Source of the DNA: Allosphingosinicella sp042666435 | GTDB taxonomy: Bacteria > Pseudomonadota > Alphaproteobacteria > Sphingomonadales > Sphingomonadaceae | Assembly (NCBI RefSeq): GCF_042666435.1 | Contig: NZ_JBHTDC010000002.1 | Span: 682,001 to 746,000 of the forward strand | DNA length: 64,000 nt | Direction of reading: 5' to 3' | Shown: piece by piece, positions 33,159-40,985 of the stretch | Position numbering within the stretch: position 1 is the stretch's first letter | Layout of the letters: each line of letters opens with the position of its first letter | Program-made: the position numbers and the translations under genes | The notes under the pieces: generated by a model | Database searches by the model: none | What the model saw: only the letters and a program-made list of their open reading frames with translations | What the model was told of the DNA's origin: nothing

Positions 33159-34510
33159 ACTACGATCCACGAGGCTGGGCCGTCCACAAGGATTCCAAGC
33201 ATCCGTTCGACACTCCGGCGCCGGCGATCGACAATGGATCGGCTCGGCCCGATCCGGCGCGCTACACCGATCCCACAATCGCCCGAGAGGAATGGGAGAA
33301 GGTCTTCACCAAGACCTGGCTGATGGTCGGCCCGGTCAGCGACGTGCGCGAGCCGGGCGACTGGATGCGCTACGACATCGGCGTCGAAAGCTTCATCATC
33401 GTGCGCAAGGCCGACGGCGGCCTCGCCGCGCATTACAATGTCTGTCCGCATCGGGGCAGCCGGCTGGTGACGGACGATTTCGGATCGCAGAACAGCTTCG
33501 CCTGCCCGTTCCACAGCTGGAAGTTCGATCTCGACGGGACGAATATCGAGGTCACCGACCGGGACACGTTCCGCCCGGAGGTGCTGTGCCACGACACCAG
33601 CCTCAGCTCCGTGAAGGTAGACGAAGCGGCTGGCCTCGTTTTCATCTCCATGTCCGACGACGTGCCGCCGCTCAGGGAATATCTCGGCGAGATCCTGCCG
33701 ATGCTCGAAACCTATGAGATCGACCAGATGTACGTGGTCCAGCATCGCCGGTCCGATTGGGCTGCGAACTGGAAGGGCGGCGTCGATGCCACCTACGAAA
33801 GCTATCACCTCCACGCCATCCACCCGCAGACGATGGGGATGCTCGACGATCGCACCCATATCGACCTTTACGAAAACGGGATGAGCCGGCAGTTCGTCCC
33901 GTTCGGGCAGCCCAATTCCCACTTCCCGGACCAGGAGGGCATCAACCCGGGCATCGCCCTGATGCTGAAGGATGCCGGGCTTGATCCCGACACCTTCGAG
34001 GGAAGCGCACGGGAGAGCCGGTCGGCGATCGCGATGGCGAAGCGGGAGCGCGCCAGGCAGCTCGGCATCGACTATGAAAGGTTCAGCGACGCGCAGCTGA
34101 CCGATTCCACCATCTTCGGAATCTTCCCTAACGCGCAGGTTGGCTGCCATCCCGAAGCAGTGTTCCTCCACCGCTTCAAGCCGCATGCGGACGATCCGAA
34201 CCAGTTCACCTATGATACGACCATCCTCTACCGTCACATTGACGTTCCGGGCTATGGAGCGCCTCTGTGGATGGGGCTGGGCGACGAGGTCGATCTCAGC
34301 GGCGAAACCCGGCCCGACGTGGTCCACACGGGGCTTGGCGAGCCGCCGGGCATGGGCGAGGTGCTGGACCAGGATTCGGACCTGCTTCCGATCGTTCAGG
34401 CAGGCGCCCGTTCGCGCGGCTTCCGCGGCCCGCTCTGGGGCGAGCAGGAAGCACGGCTGCGCCACTTCCACACCCATCTCGACCGCTGGATGGAGCCGAA
34501 GGAAGGGTAA
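33155..34510 (+). CDS. Rieske ring-hydroxylating oxygenase, large subunit (tandem copy 2)
   Basis: A 451-residue protein starting at ATG 33155, overlapping the previous stop by 4 bp, with AAGGAG upstream. Rieske ligands are Cys97-x-His99 and Cys117-x2-His120; the iron motif VDATYESYHLHAIHP gives Asp211, His218, His223. Shared C-terminal segments such as QAGARSRGFRGPLW and NAQxGCHPEAVFLHRF show it arose by tandem duplication of the preceding gene. All metal ligands are kept in both copies, so both are probably active. The transcript ends at the strong hairpin at 34517-34543. Confidence 0.95.
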   Translation: MNYDPRGWAVHKDSKHPFDTPAPAIDNGSARPDPARYTDPTIAREEWEKVFTKTWLMVGPVSDVREPGDWMRYDIGVESFIIVRKADGGLAAHYNVCPHRGSRLVTDDFGSQNSFACPFHSWKFDLDGTNIEVTDRDTFRPEVLCHDTSLSSVKVDEAAGLVFISMSDDVPPLREYLGEILPMLETYEIDQMYVVQHRRSDWAANWKGGVDATYESYHLHAIHPQTMGMLDDRTHIDLYENGMSRQFVPFGQPNSHFPDQEGINPGIALMLKDAGLDPDTFEGSARESRSAIAMAKRERARQLGIDYERFSDAQLTDSTIFGIFPNAQVGCHPEAVFLHRFKPHADDPNQFTYDTTILYRHIDVPGYGAPLWMGLGDEVDLSGETRPDVVHTGLGEPPGMGEVLDQDSDLLPIVQAGARSRGFRGPLWGEQEARLRHFHTHLDRWMEPKEG

Positions 34511-34516
34511 GGGCGC

Positions 34517-34543
34517 GCGGGGCCGGCCGACGGCCGGCCCCGC
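34517..34543. terminator. GC hairpin between convergent Rieske and SDR genes
   Basis: ggggccggcc-gac-ggccggcccc gives a 10-bp perfect stem extendable to 12 bp, 7 bp after the Rieske stop and 7 bp before the end of the convergent SDR gene. The following ctatatt is only a weak T-rich tail, so it may act from both sides. Confidence 0.65.
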
Positions 34544-34550
34544 CCTATAT

Positions 34551-35309
34551 TCAGAACGGCCGGATCGTGACGCCGTTGTCGACGACCATCTCCGCTCCGT
34601 TGACGAAGCGCGATTCGTCCGAGGCGAGGAACAGGACCATCGCCGCCACATCCTCCGGCGCGCCGCTGGCGCCCGGCTTCAGCACGCCGGAGGGGACCTC
34701 CCTCTCCTCGCCAGGCCGTCCTTCCGCCTGCTGCACCATCGGCGTCTCGATCGACCCGGGATGTACGGAATTGCAGCGAATCCTGTAGCCTTTCTCCTGG
34801 CACATCACCGCGACCGATTTGGTCATCGAGCGCACCGCGCCCTTGGCTGCGGAATAAGCGAAGAAGATCGGATAACCGAGCAGGGCACCGGTCGAGGACA
34901 TGTTGATGATCGAGCCGCCGTCATTCCTGTTCATCAGCGGGATGGCGTGCTTGCAGCCGAGGAAGACGCCGTCGCTCATCACCGAATTGACCCAGCGATA
35001 TTGCTCCAAGGTCGTCTCCTCGACATCGGCGTTGAGCACCACGCCGGCATTGTTGACGAGGATGTCGAGCCGGCCGAACTGCTCGTCGACCGCCTTCATC
35101 GTCGCGATCCAGGCCTCCTCCGATGCGACGTCGAGTTCCATGGCTACCGCGCCCTCGCCGATTCGGGCGGCCACGCGCTGGGCCGTCTCGAGCTTCACGT
35201 CGGTCACCACCACCCGCGCGCCTTCGCGCGCCAGCGCGGCGCAGTCCGCCGCGCCCAGGCCCGATCCTCCGCCCGTCACCAAAGCAACCTTGCCCGCTAC
35301 ACGTCCCAT
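34551..35309 (-). CDS. Short-chain dehydrogenase/reductase (SDR)
   Basis: A 252-residue classical SDR. ATG 35309 is chosen since GGAGAG stands upstream and it leaves the usual short N-terminus (GRVAGKVALVTGGG); ATG 35321 is also in frame. Motifs: GGGSGLG in the dinucleotide loop, NNAG in ILVNNAGVV, and the active site Ser (MSSTG) with Tyr and Lys in AYSAAKGAV. The C-terminus MVVDNGVTIRPF is typical. It resembles 3-alpha/3,17-beta hydroxysteroid and cyclohexanol dehydrogenase groups of SDRs. It is alone leftward and shares the control region with dyad site 8 with the electron-transfer operon. Confidence 0.9.
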   Translation of the reverse strand: MGRVAGKVALVTGGGSGLGAADCAALAREGARVVVTDVKLETAQRVAARIGEGAVAMELDVASEEAWIATMKAVDEQFGRLDILVNNAGVVLNADVEETTLEQYRWVNSVMSDGVFLGCKHAIPLMNRNDGGSIINMSSTGALLGYPIFFAYSAAKGAVRSMTKSVAVMCQEKGYRIRCNSVHPGSIETPMVQQAEGRPGEEREVPSGVLKPGASGAPEDVAAMVLFLASDESRFVNGAEMVVDNGVTIRPF

Positions 35310-35410
35310 TGCTCTCTCCATGATCGGGCCGCGCGCGGACCTGCCGCGCCAGCCGCCTTTGCGTTCGACAGGATGTAGACTAACCGAAGCCGGGCCGTAG
35401 TCCATATTAA

Positions 35411-35428
35411 AGACATTCACGATTGTTT
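35411..35428. promoter_or_regulatory. 18-bp dyad site 8 (putative operator), divergent promoter region
   Basis: Read on the minus strand the site is AAACAATCGTGAATGTCT: perfect left half-site, CGTG centre and one change in the right half. It lies between the SDR gene (start 35309) and the ferredoxin operon. Confidence 0.62.
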
Positions 35429-35502
35429 TTATTCTAGCCTGGTTTAGGTTTAGGGGAGTGATGGCGCCGGCTTCGCCCGGCAGTCCGGGGAATGGAGAGT
35501 CG

Positions 35503-35553
35503 ATGATTGTTGTGAGATGCCCGACCGTTTACGCTCCCGGCGAGGCCGGCTGA
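35503..35553 (+). CDS. Possible 16-residue upstream peptide (MIVVRCPTVYAPGEAG)
   Basis: ATG 35503 has ggagag 3 bp before it and opens a 16-codon frame ending TGA at 35551-35553, two bases before the ferredoxin ATG at 35556. The ferredoxin start itself has no good ribosome-binding site, so its translation could be coupled to this small frame. It may be chance; an alternative longer ferredoxin start at ATG 35517 is also possible. Confidence 0.35.
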   Translation: MIVVRCPTVYAPGEAG

Positions 35554-35555
35554 CC

Positions 35556-35870
35556 ATGGCGCGGCATCGCATCGCCTCGGTCGAGGACGTGCCCGAGGGC
35601 GGCAACAAGGCGTTCGACGTCTGCGGCCGCTCGGTCCTGCTCTGCCGGTCCTCCGCTGGCCTGTTCGCGATCGAGAATATGTGCAGCCACGCTTATTCGC
35701 TACTGGAGGGCGGCAAGGTGAAAGGACGCTATATCTTCTGTCCGTTGCATGGCGTCCGCTTCAATCTGCGCGACGGCACTCCGAGCGGCAATCTCACCAA
35801 GAAGCCGATCACCGTCTATCCAACCGATGTCGCGGGCGACGATGTCTATGCCGAGATTCCCGATGCCTGA
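35556..35870 (+). CDS. Rieske-type [2Fe-2S] ferredoxin
   Basis: A 104-residue soluble Rieske ferredoxin of the bph/naph type. Ligands are Cys43-x-His45 (NMCSHAYSLLEGG) and Cys62-x2-His65 (FCPLHGVRFN), with the glycine-rich end VKGRYIFCPLHG. It carries electrons from the reductase to Rieske oxygenases. ATG 35556 is taken as start, giving the standard N-terminus ARHRIASVEDVPEG. The thiolase gene overlaps its last 8 bp, and a second ferredoxin and a reductase follow, making this the electron-transfer operon that likely serves all five oxygenases of the window. Confidence 0.93.
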   Translation: MARHRIASVEDVPEGGNKAFDVCGRSVLLCRSSAGLFAIENMCSHAYSLLEGGKVKGRYIFCPLHGVRFNLRDGTPSGNLTKKPITVYPTDVAGDDVYAEIPDA

Positions 35871-37089
35871 GCGCGACGCGAACCGCGATGTCGTCATTCT
35901 CTCGGGCGTGCGGACCGCGATCGGCGGGTTCGGCGGCGCCCTCAAGGACATCGCCCCTGCCGAGCTGGGGCGTCTCGTGCTGGCCGAAGCCATCGCCCGC
36001 TCCGGCCTGGCGCCCGACGACATCCAGCATGTCGTCATGGGACAGGTCATCCAGAGCGAGCCCAAGGACGCCTATCTTGCCCGGGTGAGCGCCGTCGGGG
36101 CCGGTATTCCGGTCGAGACGCCCGCGCTCACCCTCAACCGCCTCTGCGGCTCGGGGTTGCAGGCGATCATATCGGCGGCCCAGATGATCCTGCTGGGCGA
36201 ATGCTCGATCGCGGCCGCGGGCGGCGCCGAAAGCATGAGCCGCTCGCCGCACGTCCTTCCCTCGGCGCGCTGGGGCCAGAAGATGGGCAATGTCGCCATG
36301 CTCGACGCGATGGTCGAGGTGCTGAGCGATCCGTTCGGCGGCGGGCATATGGGAATCACCGCCGAGAATGTCGCGGAGCGGCACCAGGTCACGCGCGAGG
36401 CGCAGGACGCGCTCGCCGTTGAAAGCCACCGCCGCGCCGCCCACGCCACCGAAGCGGGATATTTCAGGGAGCAGATCCTCCCGGTCGAGGTGAGGAAGGG
36501 CAAGGGCACCATCGTCTTCGATCGCGACGAGCATGTCCGATCCGACGCCCGCGCCGAGGACATGGCGGCGCTCCGCCCGGCCTTCCGCAAGGACGGCAGC
36601 GTCACCGCCGGGAACGCATCGGGGATCAACGACGGCGCCGCGGCGCTGTTGCTGGCTTCACGCGCGGCGGCGGTGGAGCGGGGATTGAAGCCGCGCGCGC
36701 GAATCGTTGCCTGGGGCCATGCCGGGGTCGCGCCTGACGTCATGGGCCTGGGTCCTATAAAGGCGGTGCCGGTCGCGCTCGAACGCGCCGGGCTCCGGAT
36801 CGCCGACATGGATGTGATCGAGAGCAACGAGGCCTTCGCCGCCCAGGCCTGCGCGGTCGCGTCCTCGCTCGAATTTCCTCCCGAAAAGGTGAACCCGAAC
36901 GGCAGCGGAATCGCGCTCGGCCATCCCGTCGGCGCCACCGGGGCGATCATCACGGTGAAGGCGCTTTACGAGCTGGAGCGGATCGGCGGCCGCTACGGGC
37001 TCATCACCATGTGCATCGGCGGAGGCCAGGGCATCGCCATGGTCATCGAGCGCGAGAGCGCCGCCTCCGACGGCAACCAGGCGAACTAG
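35863..37089 (+). CDS. Acetyl-CoA acetyltransferase (thiolase)
   Basis: A 408-residue degradative-type thiolase, ATG 35863, overlapping the ferredoxin gene by 8 bp. The nucleophile is Cys95 in NRLCGSGLQ; NEAFAAQ (322-328), His354 in GHPVGATG and Cys384 in CIGGGQG complete the active site. It cleaves a 3-oxoacyl-CoA with CoA, or condenses two acyl-CoAs. It is placed between two electron-transfer genes, which ties ring oxygenation to CoA-ester degradation in one transcript. Unlike the thiolase-like protein at 13536-14687 it keeps both catalytic cysteines, so it is the true thiolase of the pathway. Confidence 0.95.
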   Translation: MPERDANRDVVILSGVRTAIGGFGGALKDIAPAELGRLVLAEAIARSGLAPDDIQHVVMGQVIQSEPKDAYLARVSAVGAGIPVETPALTLNRLCGSGLQAIISAAQMILLGECSIAAAGGAESMSRSPHVLPSARWGQKMGNVAMLDAMVEVLSDPFGGGHMGITAENVAERHQVTREAQDALAVESHRRAAHATEAGYFREQILPVEVRKGKGTIVFDRDEHVRSDARAEDMAALRPAFRKDGSVTAGNASGINDGAAALLLASRAAAVERGLKPRARIVAWGHAGVAPDVMGLGPIKAVPVALERAGLRIADMDVIESNEAFAAQACAVASSLEFPPEKVNPNGSGIALGHPVGATGAIITVKALYELERIGGRYGLITMCIGGGQGIAMVIERESAASDGNQAN

Positions 37090-37104
37090 AAAGATTCGAA
37101 CGGA

Positions 37105-37422
37105 ATGGCGACGATCACCATCATCACCCGCGAAGGCGAGGAAAGAGACGTTCAAGCGGAGGACGGCCTGTCTGTCATGGAGGTCATTCGCGACAACGGC
37201 TTCGACGAGCTGCTTGCCCTGTGCGGCGGCTGCTGCTCCTGCGCGACCTGCCACGTCCATGTCGATGCGGACTTCGTCGAACGGCTGCCCACCATGTCTG
37301 AGGATGAGGACGATCTGCTCGACAGCTCCGACCACCGGATCGAGCGATCGCGCCTCTCCTGCCAGCTGCGCGTGTCGGACGCGCTCGACGGACTGCGCGT
37401 CCGCATCGCACCGGAGGATTGA
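37105..37422 (+). CDS. Adrenodoxin/putidaredoxin-type [2Fe-2S] ferredoxin
   Basis: A 105-residue ferredoxin with ligands Cys40, Cys46, Cys49 (CGGCCSCATCHVHV) and Cys86 (RLSCQLRV). The MSEDEDDLLD stretch is the acidic helix that docks with reductases and partner oxygenases. Two extra cysteines, Cys43 and Cys44, lie inside the binding loop. Such ferredoxins usually serve P450s or some Rieske oxygenases. Here it stands 15 bp after the thiolase gene and 8 bp before the reductase ATG, alongside a Rieske ferredoxin, so two types of ferredoxin may feed different oxygenases from a single reductase. Confidence 0.94.
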   Translation: MATITIITREGEERDVQAEDGLSVMEVIRDNGFDELLALCGGCCSCATCHVHVDADFVERLPTMSEDEDDLLDSSDHRIERSRLSCQLRVSDALDGLRVRIAPED

Positions 37423-37430
37423 GAGCGCTG

Positions 37431-38657
37431 ATGAAGCGGTTCGACGTCGTCATAGTCGGTGCCGGCCATGGCGGCGCCCAGGCCGCGATCGCGCTCCGGC
37501 AGCAGAAGTTCGGCGGCACCATCGCTTTGATCGGCGACGAGCCGGATTATCCGTACGAGCGTCCCCCGCTCTCCAAGGATTATCTGGCCGGCGAGAAGCC
37601 GTTCGAGCGGATCATGATCCGGCCGCCGGCCTTCTGGGCGGAACGCGACGTGACGATGCTGCTCGGCCACCGCGTGGAAGCGGTCGACCCGGCGGCGCGC
37701 CGGGTGAGGCTCGCGGACGGCCAATCGGTCGGCTACGGCCAACTCGTCTGGGCGACGGGCGGAACGCCGCGCCGGCTCACCTGCGCCGGCTTCGATCTGG
37801 CGAAGGTCCATTCGGTTCGCTCGCGCGCCGACGTGGACGCGATGATGGCGTCGCTGCCGGACGTGCAGCGCGTCGTCGTGATCGGCGGAGGCTATATCGG
37901 CCTGGAAGCGGCGGCGGTGCTCGCCAAGCTCGGCAAGCGGATCGTGCTGCTCGAGGCGCTGGACCGCGTGCTGGCGCGGGTGGCGGGGGAGCCGGTGTCG
38001 CAATTCTACGAGGCCGAGCATCGCGCCCATGGCCTCGATCTCCGCACCGGCGTCGCGGTCGATTGCATCGAGGGCGCCGACGGCTCCGCGACCGGCGTCC
38101 GGCTCGCCGGCGGCGAGGTGCTGCCCTCCGACATGGTGATCGTCGGCATCGGTATTATCCCCTCCGTCGAACCGCTGGTCACGGCCGGGGCCGATGCCGG
38201 AAACGGCGTCCATGTCGACGATCATTGCCGCACCAGCCTGCCCGGCATCTTCGCGATCGGCGACTGTGCGGCCCACGAGAACCGCTTCGCCGGCGGCGCC
38301 CGCATCCGGCTGGAATCGGTCCAGAACGCCAACGATCAGGCCACGATCGTGGCGAAGGCGATCACAGGCGAACCGGCGCCTTATGCGGCACTGCCATGGT
38401 TCTGGTCGAACCAATATGATCTGAAGCTCCAGACGGTCGGACTGTCGATCGGCTATGACGATCTGGTCGTGCGCGGCGATGTCGGCGCGCGGAGCTTTTC
38501 AGTCATCTATCTGAAGCAGGGCCGGGTCATCGCACTCGACTGCATCAACGCGGTCAAGGATTATGTGCAAGGCAGGGCGCTGGTGGCGGGCGGCGTGAAT
38601 GCGGGCAAGGACAGGCTCTCGGATCCTGCAATTCCGCTCAAGAGCCTGGCCACCTAA
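37431..38657 (+). CDS. FAD-dependent ferredoxin reductase
   Basis: A 408-residue reductase of the putidaredoxin/biphenyl reductase (BphA4) family. FAD-binding motif GAGHGG at 10-15, NAD-binding motif GGGYIG at about 152-157, and the second FAD motif GIFAIGDCAAHENRF are clear, and the C-terminal domain with ALPWFWSNQYDLKLQTVG is typical of this group. ATG 37431 is used as start; a TTG at 37419 overlapping the ferredoxin stop is less likely since GGAGG is too close to it. It takes electrons from NADH to the two ferredoxins encoded just before it. Confidence 0.95.
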   Translation: MKRFDVVIVGAGHGGAQAAIALRQQKFGGTIALIGDEPDYPYERPPLSKDYLAGEKPFERIMIRPPAFWAERDVTMLLGHRVEAVDPAARRVRLADGQSVGYGQLVWATGGTPRRLTCAGFDLAKVHSVRSRADVDAMMASLPDVQRVVVIGGGYIGLEAAAVLAKLGKRIVLLEALDRVLARVAGEPVSQFYEAEHRAHGLDLRTGVAVDCIEGADGSATGVRLAGGEVLPSDMVIVGIGIIPSVEPLVTAGADAGNGVHVDDHCRTSLPGIFAIGDCAAHENRFAGGARIRLESVQNANDQATIVAKAITGEPAPYAALPWFWSNQYDLKLQTVGLSIGYDDLVVRGDVGARSFSVIYLKQGRVIALDCINAVKDYVQGRALVAGGVNAGKDRLSDPAIPLKSLAT

Positions 38658-38680
38658 TCGGGCTGCGGCTACATTGAATC

Positions 38681-38764
38681 GTCACCCTGAACTCGTTTCA
38701 GGGTCCACCTACTCACCTGTCATGTGGCTCGGATATGGATGCTGAAACAAGTTCAGCATGACGA
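38681..38764. repeat. Palindromic repeat, family R5, between convergent genes
   Basis: Two hairpins, ccctgaactcgtttcaggg and tgctgaaacaagttcagca, start and end with cgtca and tgacg. They fill the gap between the reductase gene and the convergent crotonase gene and may end both transcripts. Confidence 0.8.
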
Positions 38765-38810
38765 GATGGTGCAATCCAAACTCATCATGCTCTAATCGGG
38801 CGCGCCTGCA

Positions 38811-39602
38811 TCAGCCTTTGGCGAAATCGGGCCTGCGCTTGTTCAAGAAGGAATCGACCCCCTCGCGCCCGTCCGGGGTCGCCATCGATGCGGTGATGGC
38901 GCGGGATTCGAGCTCCATCTGGGTCTCGATGCCGTTGCCGAAGCTGGAGAGGAGGAGCTGCCTCGCCCGCCCGATCGCTCCCGTGGCGCCGCGCGACAGT
39001 CCCTCCACCACCTTCTCCGCCTCCCCGATCAACTGGTCGTGCTCCACGGCGCGCGTTACCAGCCCCGCTTCCGCCGCCTCGTCGGCGCTGAGGCGTCGGT
39101 TCGTGAGGACCAGCTCCTGCGCCCTGCGCAGCCCGACGAGGCGCGGCAGCAGCCAGCTCGCCCCGCCGTCGGGCGTCAGGCCGATGCCGGAATAAGCGAC
39201 GGTGAAGTGGGCGGAGCGCGATGCAAGGGCGATATCGCCGAGTATCGCGAGGCTGAGGCCCGCACCCGCCGCCGGGCCGTTGACCACCGTCACCAGCGGC
39301 TTGTCCATCCGCGCGAAGGTGGCGATCGCGACGTGCAGATGGGAAGTGATGGCCCTGATAAGCCGGGGCGCATCGTCTGCGGCGGTCGCGAAGCTCTGCA
39401 CGTCCCCACCGCCGCAGAACAATTTGCCTTCGCCGGTCAGGACGACGCAGCTTATGCCCTCATCGGCATCGCAAGCCGCCGCCGCGCTCATCAACGCGCG
39501 CGCTGTCGCGAGGTCGATGGTATTGCCTCGGTCGGGCCGGGAAAGAATGATCCAGGCCGACCTCCCCCGACGTTCGATGCGCACCGGCTCGTGCTCGCTC
39601 AT
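38811..39602 (-). CDS. Crotonase-family enoyl-CoA isomerase/hydratase (PaaG-like active site)
   Basis: A 263-residue crotonase, ATG 39602 with AGGAGAAGGA upstream. Oxyanion-hole parts are LFCGGGDVQSF and NGPAAGAGLSLA. The Glu of true hydratases after GAG is absent (Leu/Ser instead), and an acid appears as Asp145 in GLTPDGGASWLLPRLVG, the arrangement of PaaG-type and delta3-delta2 enoyl-CoA isomerases. Double-bond shift or ring-opening isomerisation is therefore more likely than simple hydration. It closes the catabolic region on the right and has no dyad site upstream. Confidence 0.88.
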   Translation of the reverse strand: MSEHEPVRIERRGRSAWIILSRPDRGNTIDLATARALMSAAAACDADEGISCVVLTGEGKLFCGGGDVQSFATAADDAPRLIRAITSHLHVAIATFARMDKPLVTVVNGPAAGAGLSLAILGDIALASRSAHFTVAYSGIGLTPDGGASWLLPRLVGLRRAQELVLTNRRLSADEAAEAGLVTRAVEHDQLIGEAEKVVEGLSRGATGAIGRARQLLLSSFGNGIETQMELESRAITASMATPDGREGVDSFLNKRRPDFAKG

Positions 39603-39735
39603 TCCTTCTCCTGTCAATGACACGCGACGATATCCCGTTGCCACGCCGAGCGGCGCGTAGGCAAATGATAGTATCGCGGACGCCCGGCTGAATGCGGCTT
39701 CGCTGCTTTCCCCGTGGCGGTTCGGCGACCGCGCC

Positions 39736-40821
39736 CTAGATTCTTCCCTCCCGAACGTCGAGCCAGGTCGCGGGGCCGGGAATGTTCTCGAACAGCGAGC
39801 GCTCGGTCCCGGTCATCCAGACCTGGCCGCCGGCGCCGGCGAGGCGGCCGAACAGGGCCGCGCGGCGGGAAGGATCGAGATGGGCGGTCACCTCGTCGAG
39901 GAGGAGGATAGGCCGGCGTCCCGTCCGTTCCGCGACGAGATCGGCGTGGGCGAGAACGAGGCCGAGGAGCAAAGCTTTCTGCTCCCCCGTCGAGCAGAAA
40001 GCGGCGGGCTGGTTCTTGCCGAGGTGGGTGACGGCGAGATCGCTGCGGTGGGGGCCGGCGAGGGTCCGGCCGGCGGCGGCGTCGCGGGACCGGCCGGAGG
40101 CGAGTTCACGGACGAGGTCATCTCCGCTCCAGCCTTCGAGCGCGAGGCCGGCGCGGGCGAAGGGGCCTTCAGGCGCGGCGGCGAGGCGCCCGCCGAGCGC
40201 CGCCACGGTCGCGACGCGCGCTTCCGCCAGGGCGATGCCATGCTCCGCCATCCGCGCTTCGAGCGCGCCCAGCCAGTCGCGATCGGGGCGCTCTTCGGCG
40301 AGCAATTTGTTGCGGGCGCGCATCGCCGCTTCGTAGCGCGCGGCATGGACGGCATGGCCGGGGGCAAGGGCGAGCACGAGCCGGTCGAGGAAGCGCCGGC
40401 GGCCGCTTGCGCTCTCGGTGAACAGGCGATCCATCGCGGGCGTGAGCCAGAGGATGGAGAGCCAGTCGGACAGCATATTGGCCGCGGTCGGCGCGCCATT
40501 GATGCGGACCTGGCGGCGCTCGGGAGCGGCGGACGTCGTGCCGGTGCCGATATCGACCTCCCCTTGGGCGGAGAGTCCCAGCCGCGCCGCCACCGCGAAT
40601 CCGCCGGGGCCGTCGCTCCGCGCCATTTCGGCAAGGCTCGCGCCCCGCAGGCCCCGGCCGGGCGAGAGCAAGGACAGCGCCTCCAGCACGTTGGTCTTCC
40701 CAGCTCCATTCTCGCCGGTGAGGATGACGAAGCCCGGGCCGGACTCGATCAGCGCATCCGCGTAGGAACGAAAGTCGGTGAGGGCGAGGCGCGCGACGTG
40801 CATGGACCGGCGATAGGGCAT
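39736..40821 (-). CDS. recF: DNA replication and repair protein RecF
   Basis: A 361-residue SMC-like ATPase that helps load RecA at gaps with RecO and RecR. Walker A is GENGAGKTN (36-44), the signature region lies near GEQKALLLGLVLAHADLV, and Walker B is ILLLDEVTAHLD. It begins MPYRRSMHVARLALTDFRSY; ATG 40803 (MHVARL) is an equally fair start because the family normally begins two or three residues before the first strand. It is not beside dnaN or gyrB here but follows the terminator of the rpoA operon, an arrangement seen where recF has moved away from the origin. Confidence 0.96.
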   Translation of the reverse strand: MPYRRSMHVARLALTDFRSYADALIESGPGFVILTGENGAGKTNVLEALSLLSPGRGLRGASLAEMARSDGPGGFAVAARLGLSAQGEVDIGTGTTSAAPERRQVRINGAPTAANMLSDWLSILWLTPAMDRLFTESASGRRRFLDRLVLALAPGHAVHAARYEAAMRARNKLLAEERPDRDWLGALEARMAEHGIALAEARVATVAALGGRLAAAPEGPFARAGLALEGWSGDDLVRELASGRSRDAAAGRTLAGPHRSDLAVTHLGKNQPAAFCSTGEQKALLLGLVLAHADLVAERTGRRPILLLDEVTAHLDPSRRAALFGRLAGAGGQVWMTGTERSLFENIPGPATWLDVREGRI

Positions 40822-40911
40822 TTGGGCGCGTCGGCCTATCTGTTCGCGCCGATCGACCGCCGGACAATGGCGGCGCGCGCCTTACCCGTTTCGTCGGCTG
40901 GAGGCGGCATA

Positions 40912-40938
40912 GAAAAAGGGCCGCCTCCCGGCGGCCCT
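40912..40938 (-). terminator. Intrinsic terminator of the alpha operon
   Basis: On the minus strand gggccgcc-ggga-ggcggccc is followed by TTTTT, 48 bp downstream of the rpoA stop codon. It is the clearest rho-independent terminator in the window. Confidence 0.92.
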
Positions 40939-40985
40939 TCCTGTCTCATACCCGGCTGAAAGTAGCACTTTCAGACGAACGGGCT

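Noticed and set aside
10350..35428. Insertion-sequence ends as the explanation of the AAACA dyads
   Set aside because: The sites show no target duplications, no transposase between pairs and fixed position near start codons, which fits operators better.
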